Shown here one piece after another: positions 37,351-45,303 of a stretch of 64,000 bases of DNA. The stretch is from the NCBI GenBank assembly GCA_963838205.1, contig CAWIQF010000009.1, positions 310,001 to 374,000 on the forward strand. Reading direction: 5' to 3'. Under the pieces are notes generated by a model. That model saw only the letters and a program-made list of their open reading frames with translations. It had not been told where the DNA came from and searched no databases. Position 1 is the stretch's first letter. Each line of letters starts with the position of its first letter. Source of the stretch: CAIVVT01 sp963838205 (GTDB lineage: Bacteria; Acidobacteriota; Terriglobia; Bryobacterales; Bryobacteraceae). Made by a program: the position numbers and the translations under genes.

Positions 37351-37756
37351 TGCACGGCCACCGGGAGGGTCACGTCTGGCGCCGGTACACACAGGATTCG
37401 CGATACATTTTTCATGAGGCCATTCTCTGCCTTCAGAGGGTCGTCTCACAAGGGACTAGACCGGGGCAGGCCACGCGCAGTTTTCGCCGCGCACGACCGC
37501 AATGGCAAATGTTGGCACAAACTACAGAGGAGTGCCCCCGATGTCCAACCTACGGGACTCCGACGTACATAAACGGGCCATCAGCTTCAATCGTCGATTT
37601 CCCGCGCTGCTTTGCTTGATGTGCTCTTCACCCCGAGGTAAGGTCAACATCCCGGAAACGCCGTTTGAACTAAGCCTGGGCGGCAGACGCTGCGCGTGCT
37701 GATGGCTGACGGGTTGGTCGTGGCAGGGGATATGTTCGGGTCACAAGGAGAAGCTT
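37351..37756. other. Intergenic region between GH43 remnant and IS91-type element
   Basis: 406 bp. A frame at 37541-37702 (53 codons, MSNLRDSDVHKRAISFNRRF onwards, GAGGAG upstream but poorly spaced, Cys-rich end CLMCSSP and CAC) may be a small gene, but I give it low weight. The left end of the IS91-type element probably lies here. Confidence 0.35.
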
Positions 37757-37763
37757 GTGACCC
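37738..37763 (+). promoter_or_regulatory. Perfect hairpin over the integrase ribosome site and start
   Basis: GGGTCACAAG (37738-37747), six bases, CTTGTGACCC (37754-37763): a perfect 10 bp stem. The AAGGAG ribosome site lies in the left arm and loop, and the GTG start at 37757 lies in the right arm, so the structure would hide both and lower translation. It might also be a recombinase site. Confidence 0.7.
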
Positions 37764-38641
37764 ATTCACAAACGTTGCTGCTCGAGGAACTCGAGCGGCG
37801 GAATTACTCGCAGACTACCACGCGTTCCTACCTGCGCGCGGTTGAGGATCTGAGCCGGCATTTCAATCGGCCCGCTGAAGAACTCCGCCCGGAGCACATC
37901 CGCGAATACCAGGCGTATCTGTTCCGGGAACGGCATCTCAGCGCCAACTCCGTCAATCAACGGGTCGGCGCTCTGCGCTTCTTCTTCAACAAGGCATTGA
38001 AGCGGAACTGGAGCGTAGAGGAGACACCGTACCCCAGGAAGCCCCACCAACTGCCGATGATCCTGAGCCGGGAAGAAGTCGCCCGCCTGCTCGAATGCGC
38101 GCTGACGCCGTTTCATCGGACCATCCTGATGACGCTGTATGCCACCGGCCTGCGGCGCGCTGAACTGGCGAATTTGAAACTCAGCGACATCGACAGCCAA
38201 CGCATGGTGATTCGCGTCCAGGGCGGCAAGGGGCGCCAGGACCGCGACGTGATGCTCAGCCCGAAGCTGCTCGGCGTGCTGCGGCAGCATTACCGCAGCC
38301 TGCGCCAGAAGCCGGCCACCTGGCTGTTCCCCGGCGGCACCTATCACAGCGCCGACCGGCCCATCGATCCGAAGGTCGTGTGGCATGCCTGCCGCGAAGC
38401 CGCCAAACGGGCCGGCCTCGGCAAGCAACTCCACCCGCACACGCTGCGGCATTGCTTTGCCACGCATCTGCTCGAGGCCGGCGCCGATCTCCGCACCATC
38501 CAGCTTCTGCTGGGCCATCGCGACCTGAAAGAGACCTCCATTTATCTCCATCTGTCGAGCCGGCATTTGCATGCCACGGCCAGTCCGCTGGACTCGCTCC
38601 CGCTGTTCGACCAGCCCGCCAACGGGCCGCAGACGAAGTAG
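37757..38641 (+). CDS. Tyrosine recombinase/integrase of an IS91-type element
   Basis: 294 residues from GTG 37757. N-terminal SAM-like core-binding domain (ERRNYSQTTTRSYLRAVEDL, LSANSVNQRVGALRFFFNKA), C-terminal catalytic domain with Arg in ATGLRRAELANLKLSD, HPHTLRHCFATHLLEAGADL, the GHRDLKETSIYLHLS segment holding His and the nucleophile Tyr. Such integrases accompany IS91-like Y1 transposases. Its TAG stop is followed at once, in the same frame, by the transposase reading frame. Confidence 0.93.
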   Translation: MTHSQTLLLEELERRNYSQTTTRSYLRAVEDLSRHFNRPAEELRPEHIREYQAYLFRERHLSANSVNQRVGALRFFFNKALKRNWSVEETPYPRKPHQLPMILSREEVARLLECALTPFHRTILMTLYATGLRRAELANLKLSDIDSQRMVIRVQGGKGRQDRDVMLSPKLLGVLRQHYRSLRQKPATWLFPGGTYHSADRPIDPKVVWHACREAAKRAGLGKQLHPHTLRHCFATHLLEAGADLRTIQLLLGHRDLKETSIYLHLSSRHLHATASPLDSLPLFDQPANGPQTK

Positions 38642-38662
38642 CTGCCGCGGCCACCGGTCGAG

Positions 38663-39820
38663 GTGGCCGATGTGATCCGCGCCGCGGGGACACGGTTCTT
38701 CGATCGCAGCCGCGGATGGCTGAGCTGGCTGCACGTCAAAGTGCTCACCGCCATCCTGCGCTGCCGCACGCCTCTGCTCGGCGCCCATGTGGACGCCTGT
38801 TCGCGGTGCGGATACCAAGCCATCTCCTACAATTCCTGCCGCAACCGGCACTGCCCCAAGTGCCAGACCAATGCGCGCGACCGCTGGCTCGAGGCGCGCC
38901 GTCGCGAGTTGCTTCCGACCCGCTACGCGCATGTCGTTTTCACTCTGCCCCGTCCACTCGCGCCGCTGGCGCTGCAGAACAAACGCGCGATCTACGGTCT
39001 TCTGTTTCGCGCCAGCGCCGAGACCCTGCTCGCGGTCGCGCGCGACCCCAATCACCTGGGCGCGGAGATCGGATTCTTCAGCGTCCTGCACACCTGGAAT
39101 CAGCAACTGCTGCACCATCCCCATGTTCACTGTGTGGTTCCAGCCGGCGGACTGAGTGCCGATCACAGTCGCTGGATTGCCGCCCGGCAGGGCTTCTTCC
39201 TGCCGGTGAAAGTGCTCAGCCGCGTCTTCCGAGGCAAGTTTGTCGCGGGCCTGCGCAGGCTGCACGCGCATGGAAAACTCGGCTTCCACGGCGCCCTCGC
39301 TCCACTCGCCGCGCCCAAGGCGTTTGCGGCCATGATCCGTACTCTGTTCCGCACCGACTGGGTCGTCTATTCCAAACGACCCTTCGGCGGCGCCGAACAT
39401 GCGCTGCATTATCTCGGCTGCTACACCCACCGCGTGGCCATCTCCAATCACCGGCTCGTGTCACTGGCCGACAACAGCGTGACTTTCCGCTGGCGCGATT
39501 CGGCCCATAACAACAAGCAGCGCCGGATGACTCTGCCCGTCGAGGAGTTCCTGCGGCGCTTTCTGCTGCACCTGCTGCCACCCGGCTTCGTGCGCATCCG
39601 GCACTTCGGCATCTTTGCTCATCGGCGGCGCCGCAGCCTGCTGCCCCTGTGCTGCCAACTGCTGGCCGCCGCTCCAACACCGGATGCGCCATCCCCGGAC
39701 GCCATCGGTCCCCTGTGGACGTGCCCGCATTGCGGCGGCCCGATGGCGCTGATCGAACGTCTCACCCCGGCGCAAACTCTCCTCCGCTCGCCTCCCACCC
39801 TCCATCCCGGACGGCCATGA
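38663..39820 (+). CDS. IS91-family (HUH, Y1) transposase
   Basis: 385 residues from GTG 38663; the frame runs upstream to a CTG at 38642, and the residues in between (LPRPPVE) match the usual RPPxEVAD start of IS91 transposases, so translation may begin earlier. N-terminal zinc finger (CSRCGYQAISYNSCRNRHCP, KCQ), HUH metal motif in HPHVHCVV, catalytic Tyr candidate in LGCYTHRVAISN, and the RHFGIFAHRRR block. It nicks and moves single-stranded DNA by rolling circle. The C-terminal CPHCGG is a second zinc knuckle. Confidence 0.92.
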   Translation: MADVIRAAGTRFFDRSRGWLSWLHVKVLTAILRCRTPLLGAHVDACSRCGYQAISYNSCRNRHCPKCQTNARDRWLEARRRELLPTRYAHVVFTLPRPLAPLALQNKRAIYGLLFRASAETLLAVARDPNHLGAEIGFFSVLHTWNQQLLHHPHVHCVVPAGGLSADHSRWIAARQGFFLPVKVLSRVFRGKFVAGLRRLHAHGKLGFHGALAPLAAPKAFAAMIRTLFRTDWVVYSKRPFGGAEHALHYLGCYTHRVAISNHRLVSLADNSVTFRWRDSAHNNKQRRMTLPVEEFLRRFLLHLLPPGFVRIRHFGIFAHRRRRSLLPLCCQLLAAAPTPDAPSPDAIGPLWTCPHCGGPMALIERLTPAQTLLRSPPTLHPGRP

Positions 39821-40630
39821 CCCGATCTTTCTCAACCTCTATAACTCACCAGCCAGCGCATCACCGCCAGGCGTGCGCCTACGCCGCGTCCCCGCATGCC
39901 CACCGCAACTCGACCCTCCCGCATCGATCTCTCGGCCCGCGGGCTCACAGCCCGAATCCCATCCGCCGACCGCCGCTCCCACTCCGCTCCAAGCTCACGC
40001 CCGCCATTCAAACCCCATAGCCGCACCGTTCCAAGACGGCTTCCTTCAAACGGCTGTATCGAAAGCGCCCCGGCGATCCAAGCTCGCCCATCCCCGAGAG
40101 ATAATCGCGCCGGGCCGCTCCCGATACAGCACTAACGTTTACCAACCATTGGCACAGTTTCCGAGATGGAATGAAAACGCCAGCCTCAGACGGGATGCGG
40201 CAAACTCTCAACGATGTGCATTCAAAGCGTAGAAAGGGACCGCCATGAAGAAACGTAGTAATTCTCAACGGAGGCCGAGCCGTGGCGGCATATGGCGAAG
40301 GCGATCGGCGGTCGCGTTGTGCTCACAGTCATCGGTCGATGGCGTTTCGTTTCCAGTTCTGAAACCTCGTTAAGGACGTAGTCCCTCGCGATTCCGCTTC
40401 TCGAGTCGCGGCTCCGCCCAGGTGACGGTCCGTTCGGGCACAACCGGATTGTGGAAGTGTTGCCGACAATCTGGAAGGACGACCCCAAGCTTCCAGCGCA
40501 CCTTTGGAACCGCCGGTGAGCACTTGAGATAACTACCCGTTCCCATTCAAAAAACAACCGAGGACGCGCAGAAGACAGCGTGCCGGGCCTCCGACTTTGG
40601 CCTAGGGCCGGGAAGGATGCGCCTTGCTGC
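39821..40630. other. Non-coding region after the IS91-type element
   Basis: 810 bp without a supported gene. The first 300 bases are C-rich on the plus strand and differ from both neighbours, likely the replication end of the IS91-type element. Near 40385-40430 there is one weak copy of the GTCGCGGCTC repeat. Several frames are open but none has domain-like sequence. Confidence 0.4.
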
Positions 40631-41870
40631 TTACCAGTGGGTGAGCGACCCATCGGGCCGGCTGTAGATATGTCCGCTGACAGGCTGGGTCACTTCGCCG
40701 ATCTGCGTGAGTTGTCTCGTGTCCACGGTGACTCCGAGCCCCGTCCGATCATTGGGGTAAACCTTGCCGGCCTTGAAATCCGTGTATTCGGGAAGATAGG
40801 GGATCTGGCGGCCGGCGTAGTTGTATTCGAACATCACCGATCCGGGGAAGGTGGCCAGGCAGTTCACGAGGGCGGCGGTGGCGACGGGTCCGGTGAAGTG
40901 CGGAACGATGCCCACGGCGTGTGTCTCGCATAGCGCCATGATCTTAAGGAACTCGGTGATGCCGCCGACGTTTGGCAAGGTGCAACGGTTGTAGTCGATG
41001 TCGTGGTTCTCGACGAGCTTGTTGAAGTCCCAGCGCCAGCCCCACTCCTCGCCCGCCGCGATGGGCACCGAAGTCATCGGCCGGAGCTTGGGGATGTCTT
41101 CCAGGAAGTGCTCGTCGCGCACGGGATCCTCCACCAAGTACGGCGCATATTCCTCGATCAGCTTGCAGCCGCGCAGGGCGTCGGCGTACTCGAAGCGCTG
41201 GTGGAAATCCACGCTCCAATCACCGGCTGAGCCCAGAGCTTCGCGAATCTCCTTGGCTTCACGTGCTAGTTGCAAAAGACGGGCGCGTACATCCCATGGG
41301 CCGCCGCCTGGATCAGCCGCGCCGATCCGATAGACCTTGTAACCCGCGTCCAGGGTCGCCTGGACGCACTCTTTTAGCCGTGGGCTGCGCGCCGCCCGCT
41401 GTGGCCGGCGGCCGCACATTGCCGGTGTTGTAACACTCGCAGTAGTTCCGCACGGTGCCGCCCAGTATCTGGTGGATGGGCACGCCGAGGGCTTTGCCCT
41501 TGATGTCCCACAGCGCCAGGTCGAGGGCGCCCATGGCATGCTGCTTCTCCCGGCCCGGTGGGTAGAACCACCCCATGTACTCTTCCTGCCAAATGGCTTC
41601 GATCTTGAACGGATCCTTGCCGATGAGGGAGCCGGCGCACTGCTCCAGAGTGTCCTTGGAACCGCCCTCGCCGATGCCCGTGATGCCCGCTTCGGTCTCC
41701 ACCGTCACGAGCATGTTGCTCTGGTTGAGAATCTGATTGAGATCGGGCGGTCTGTAAATGCGGACCCGCGTGATTCTGGTTTTCGGCAGGGCTGCATCAG
41801 CGAGCCGTGGGAGGGTTACGCAGGCGGCGGGCGCAACCGCGAGTGACTTCAGAAACGATCTTCGCTTCAT
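40631..41870 (-). pseudogene. Tat-exported mandelate racemase/muconate-lactonising-like enzyme, frameshifted
   Basis: Start ATG 41870, Tat signal KRRSFLKSLAVAPAACVTLP. The N-terminal capping domain (ITRVRIYRPPDLNQ, ETEAGITGIGEGGSKDTLEQ, a MGALDLALWDIKGKALGVPI segment) is in one frame as far as NTGNVRPPATAGGAQP, near 41395. After a one-base shift the next frame gives LKECVQATLDAGYKVYRIGA and the whole C-terminal barrel with metal-ligand segments (WSVDFHQRFEY, YLVEDPV, IAAGEEWGW) to the stop at 40631. The enzyme acts on sugar acids by family. A short A-run lies at the break, so assembly error is possible. Confidence 0.8.
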
Positions 41871-42358
41871 GGGCGAATCCTTCCGTGGCAACGAACTGGG
41901 AATGCCAGATTCAGGATACTCCGCTCGGTGCGCGAGCGAAGGCCGGCCGAGGGGGTTGCTCAATTCACCACTTTAGAACCGGCCGCACCTGCCGCCAGAG
42001 TATCGCCGCCACCGGGTTGCGAGGCGTGCTCCGCCCGCCGCTTTTCAACGGTTTCCAGGGCTTGCCGCATGGCCCTCATCGGATCTGGCTGTACCTGCAC
42101 AGCATCCCGCGCGAAATCTGGCCGGCAATCCGCATGATCGTCTCATCCCCCGCTCCGCTCTCTGAAAACTCGGTTAGTGTATTCAGAGAGTACTTGAGGC
42201 AACGGTTGTGACTGTGAAGTGGCGTTATCGGAAAAATCACCCGCCTGCGCTCGCCAAATATGCCCCGGCGGGCGGCGGCCCGGTTTCCGAAAACGCGTCG
42301 CGCAACCGCAACCGGCAGCGGAGCTTTCGACTGACATAGAATCGGGCCTGGGGGAGGC
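41871..42358. other. Intergenic region, no supported gene
   Basis: 488 bp between the broken racemase-like gene and the next open frame. A plus-strand frame ending 42211 covers part of it but has no start signal and no recognisable domain. I see no repeats here. Confidence 0.35.
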
Positions 42359-42787
42359 TTGAGCGAAAAAGACCCGGTCGAGATTCTTCGTAACGGAACG
42401 GCCTTGCTGCATGACTTATTGGCACGGCACGGCTTCTCACAAGCCCCTATCAAATCCGGGCTCGGAAGCGGAGGCGCCTTCGCCTGGACCGAGTTTCGTC
42501 GGGGAGATCGACGGTTAGAATTGCACTTCCGGCAAAGCCTCGGACTTGTCCAGTATCACGTTTCTGACGCGACGGTCGCGCATGAGGACTACATGTGGTC
42601 GGTCCTGGGCGAACGCTGGAGAAGTCATTACCCAGGTTTCTCCAATGACCCACTCGACGGATTTCGGCACCTTCGACAGGACCTCGAAGAGCATGGACGC
42701 GATTTCCTCGCCGGATCCGACGCTGAGTTCTTGAGGCACGTTGACAGGTCCGCTGTCCTGAAACGCAGCCAGCCACTAATTCCCTGA
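42359..42787 (+). CDS. Hypothetical protein, 142 residues
   Basis: Starts at TTG 42359 behind GGGGAGG. Soluble, acidic-basic mixed sequence with aromatic-rich middle (GGAFAWTEFRRGDRRLELHF, LVQYHVSDATVAHEDYMWSV) and a helical C-terminal part. I do not recognise it. Size and its place just upstream of a toxin-antitoxin pair would suit an immunity-type or cargo protein, but there is no motif to support that. Confidence 0.6.
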   Translation: MSEKDPVEILRNGTALLHDLLARHGFSQAPIKSGLGSGGAFAWTEFRRGDRRLELHFRQSLGLVQYHVSDATVAHEDYMWSVLGERWRSHYPGFSNDPLDGFRHLRQDLEEHGRDFLAGSDAEFLRHVDRSAVLKRSQPLIP

Positions 42788-42899
42788 GAGTGGGATTGTC
42801 GGAAACATCACCGACCGCCTCGCATGCGGGCCAAACTCGGATGTGCGTCCACGGAACAAGCTCGTGCAGCACTGGCGCGCAGCCACGATAATCAAAGAT

Positions 42900-43151
42900 G
42901 TGGGCAAGCAAGTTCTGGCTCAGGTGCTGCAAGGGACTGCGGACTCCAACATCCGATTCGATCGCCTGCGGTCGCTTTTAGCCGAACTCGGCTTCAGCGA
43001 GCGTGTGAAGGGCAGTCATCACATTCTTACGAAACCGGACGTGGTCGAGATCCTGAACCTGCAACCTCGCGGCTCATTTGCCAAGGCTTATCAGATTAAG
43101 CAGGTCCGCGCTGTGATCGTCCGGTATAAACTGGCTGAAAGGGCTCAATGA
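42900..43151 (+). CDS. hicA: HicA-family mRNA interferase toxin
   Basis: 83 residues from GTG 42900, the usual HicA length; the frame is open further upstream but that part does not match. Double-stranded-RNA-binding-like fold with FDRLRSLLAELGFSERVKGS and the catalytic His in GSHHILTKPD. It cleaves mRNA and tmRNA when free of its partner. Its stop overlaps the start of hicB by ATGA, the normal toxin-first order. Confidence 0.88.
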   Translation: MGKQVLAQVLQGTADSNIRFDRLRSLLAELGFSERVKGSHHILTKPDVVEILNLQPRGSFAKAYQIKQVRAVIVRYKLAERAQ

Positions 43152-43357
43152 CCAAGTACGAGATCATCCTGTACTGGAGCGCGGAAGACGAGGCGTTTAT
43201 CGCGGAGGTGCCGGAGCTGCCCGGTTGCGCCGCTGACGGCCCCACTCGCCAGGATGCACTCGCCAATGCAGAAAAGGTGATCGCCGAGTGGCTGGAAACT
43301 GCCCGCGAACTAGGGCGTGCGATACCGAAGCCGAAGGGCCGCCTCTTGTTCGCCTGA
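43148..43357 (+). CDS. hicB: HicB-family antitoxin
   Basis: 69 residues. Partial RNase H-like fold typical of short HicB: YEIILYWSAEDEAFIAEVPE, LPGCAADGPTRQDALANAEK, AIAEWLETAREL-like helix and a short Lys/Pro tail (IPKPKGRLLFA). No C-terminal DNA-binding domain, so operon control, if any, is by another factor. It binds and blocks HicA encoded directly upstream. Confidence 0.92.
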   Translation: MTKYEIILYWSAEDEAFIAEVPELPGCAADGPTRQDALANAEKVIAEWLETARELGRAIPKPKGRLLFA

Positions 43358-43449
43358 GGCAGGCTGCGATTTCTGTCCACTGAGCTTGGTCGGCGGCCAG
43401 TTTCCGATAACGCTGTTTGCCATGCGCAAAGCGCTCGCGCTGCGAAGGC

Positions 43450-43887
43450 TTACGCGCCCTCATCCCGGCGCGACAGCCTGCCGGAGAGGAACGCCGCCAG
43501 CGGGACTAGAATCGCCATCAGCAGCCACGAGGCCAGGGGGACAAGGAGGAAGATCGTGCCGATCTTCGCCTTCAGGAGTCCGAAGGAGACCGCTGCGTAG
43601 ATGCCCAGAGAGCTCAGCGTTAGAACCAGCGTCACCACATGCAGCGTCGCCCGGGTCAGCACCGTCCAACGGATCGAAACTACGTTGGCCCATGCGGCAG
43701 CCACGAGAGGAGAGAGCACCCACACGACGAAGATCAGCCGCAGGAGCAGGGAATTGTTATGGCGGCCGGCATAGAGCGTCAAACCGACCGAGGCGGCGGC
43801 TCCGGCCAACGCGAATGCCAGGGCCGCTGCGCGTAAGACCCGGAAGAGCCCAGCCTCGGGCAATGCCCGGCTCGCCGTCGAGGTCAC
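43450..43887 (-). CDS. Four-helix membrane protein, unknown
   Basis: 145 residues with four hydrophobic stretches (AAALAFALAGAAASVGLTLY; LLLRLIFVVWVLSPLVAAAW; LHVVTLVLTLSSLGIYAAVS; IFLLVPLASWLLMAILVPLA). No catalytic motif. It begins two bases after the stop of the preceding membrane-protein gene, so they form an operon of two unknown membrane proteins. Confidence 0.75.
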   Translation of the reverse strand: MTSTASRALPEAGLFRVLRAAALAFALAGAAASVGLTLYAGRHNNSLLLRLIFVVWVLSPLVAAAWANVVSIRWTVLTRATLHVVTLVLTLSSLGIYAAVSFGLLKAKIGTIFLLVPLASWLLMAILVPLAAFLSGRLSRRDEGA

Positions 43888-43888
43888 C

Positions 43889-44203
43889 TCAGAGCCCTCC
43901 GTAGAACCGTCCGAATGTGTGGGCCAGCATCAGCGACATGAGCAGGATGCCAGCCCCGAGGACCAGCACGTGCCGCGTGTTGCGCAGGTTGAAGCTGCCG
44001 ACACGACAGACGAGCAGGTAGCCGATGGCCAGGTTGAACAGGCCCCACAGGACGTTGACCATCGCGGAGGACAAGCCCACTCCGGGCGGCGAGGCGAAGG
44101 GGCTCTGAAAGGCATGTCCCGAGACGCCAGCGCCGAGATGCGGCAGCGCGTTCGCGAGGAACGCGCCCCCAAAGAAGTACGCCACATAGTGGTACCAGCG
44201 CAT
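43889..44203 (-). CDS. Three-helix membrane protein, unknown
   Basis: 104 residues with hydrophobic segments at about 5-22, 47-66 and 80-95 (YHYVAYFFGGAFLANALPHL; LWGLFNLAIGYLLVCRVG; VLVLGAGILLMSLMLAHTF). The motif N-A-L-P-H-L and the YHYVAYFFGG start recur in uncharacterised small membrane proteins of soil bacteria. First gene of a two-gene operon with the next membrane protein. Confidence 0.75.
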   Translation of the reverse strand: MRWYHYVAYFFGGAFLANALPHLGAGVSGHAFQSPFASPPGVGLSSAMVNVLWGLFNLAIGYLLVCRVGSFNLRNTRHVLVLGAGILLMSLMLAHTFGRFYGGL

Positions 44204-44585
44204 GGTTGCTCCCTTCTGGTTGAGAAACCAATCGTATCAATTCTCAGGCGCCCCCTCATTGGGAATTCAGCCATCGGTGCATCGGCGGTTCAACTGGCTC
44301 TTCATTGCGATATCTGGTGACCCGTCGCTGAGAAATCGTTATCATGCACGAATCCGATTGCTGCCGCGCGCGGCTCGGTAACGGTTGGGAAGTAGCGTGA
44401 CAACCGCTCCATTCAGTCGCGGCTCCGACACAACACATCCGCTCTCTCACGGTCGCGGCTCAGTAACGCAAGTCTCCGCGACGGGCCACTAGGACGATCA
44501 CTGACCCCGCAACAGGCCGCCTGGAATCTGGATCGCGAACTCCTGAAAATGCTAAAATCCCGGTGTCTGGGAAGCGAGGTGTTTC
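44204..44585. repeat. Intergenic region with GTCGCGGCTC repeat cluster
   Basis: Between 44367 and 44470 are three copies (CGCGCGGCTCGGTAACGGTT, AACCGCTCCATTCAGTCGCG then GCTCCGACAC, and CGGTCGCGGCTCAGTAACGC). A possible bacterioferritin promoter -10 (TAAAAT) lies near 44552, with only a weak -35. Confidence 0.7.
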
Positions 44586-45062
44586 ATGCACGGTGATCCA
44601 AAAGTGATCGAGTACTTGCAGGAAGTCCTGACCGGCGAACTGACCGCCATCAACCAGTACTTTCTGCACGCGGAAATGATGGAAAACTGGGGCTACAAGC
44701 GCCTCGCCGCCAAGACGCGCAAGGAATCCATCGAGGAGATGGGGCACGCCGAAAAGCTGCTCGAGCGCATGCTCTATCTCGACGGCGCGCCCAACATGAA
44801 ACTGCTGTTTCCGCTGCGCATCGGCCAGACCGTCAAGGAGCAGCTCGAGAACGATCTGCAGGTCGAATACGATGCCGTGCCACGCCTCAACAAGGCCATC
44901 AATGCCGCCGTCGCAGCCGGCGACAACGGCTCGCGCGAGCTCTTCGAGTCGATCCTCAAGGACGAGGAAGAGCACGTCGACCATCTCGAAGCGCAGCTCT
45001 TCATGATCAAGGAAATGGGCTACGAGAACTACCTCGCGCAGCACATTCACAAAGAGGAGTAG
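44586..45062 (+). CDS. bfr: Bacterioferritin
   Basis: 158 residues. All di-iron ferroxidase ligands are at canonical positions: Glu18, Glu51, His54, Glu94, Glu127 and His130. The haem ligand Met52 is also present, so this is a true haem-binding bacterioferritin. It forms a 24-subunit shell that stores iron and detoxifies peroxide in the cytoplasm. GAGG lies nine bases upstream of the ATG. Flanked on both sides by repeat clusters; monocistronic. Confidence 0.97.
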   Translation: MHGDPKVIEYLQEVLTGELTAINQYFLHAEMMENWGYKRLAAKTRKESIEEMGHAEKLLERMLYLDGAPNMKLLFPLRIGQTVKEQLENDLQVEYDAVPRLNKAINAAVAAGDNGSRELFESILKDEEEHVDHLEAQLFMIKEMGYENYLAQHIHKEE

Positions 45063-45099
45063 TCTCGCGCAGACAGCGGTTCCGCGACGGCGCTACCGC

Positions 45100-45221
45100 G
45101 GCATCGTAACCAAGCCGCGACGATGTTGCTGAGCCGCGACGATGTCACTGAGCCGCGACGATGTTACTGAGCCGCGACCGTCAGGGAGCGGTCCTTCGCA
45201 TTGTTACCGAGCCGCGACCAA
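45100..45221 (-). repeat. GTCGCGGCTC repeat cluster, inverted orientation
   Basis: Four tandem copies of GAGCCGCGACGATGTTACTG-like units of about 22 bases, then GAGCCGCGACCGTCAGGGAG and CGGTCC. The segment GACCG, eight bases, CGGTC can fold as a hairpin. Same family as the clusters on the other strand. Confidence 0.85.
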
Positions 45222-45303
45222 AAGTCCCCGCGCTGCTCCGCGCCCGTTCCATCTCCGGCGGCCTCATTGGCGATAATGGTTGTCTCTCGCCTTGACACCC
45301 GCC

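Larger units (their letters stand above)
37738..39820 (+). mobile_element. IS91-type element (minimum extent)
   Basis: Integrase plus Y1 transposase in one transcription unit, flanked by non-coding DNA on both sides (37351-37756 and 39821-40630) that probably includes its ter and ori ends. I could not fix the exact ends because IS91 elements lack inverted repeats and target duplications. Confidence 0.8.

Noticed and set aside
40222..40653. 143-codon minus-strand frame between the IS91-type element and the racemase-like gene
   Set aside because: No ribosome site, no domain-like pattern, Ser/Arg-rich sequence and an overlap with the end of the racemase-like gene.
41807..42211. Plus-strand frame ending REYLRQRL upstream of the HicAB region
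   Set aside because: It overlaps the 5' end of the racemase-like gene in antisense, has no start signal, and I could not connect its C-terminal part to any family.
45100..45221. Possible CRISPR array (regular repeats of about 22 bases)
   Set aside because: Units follow each other with no unique spacers, there are no cas genes, and the same units occur singly in other gaps, so this is an intergenic repeat cluster.
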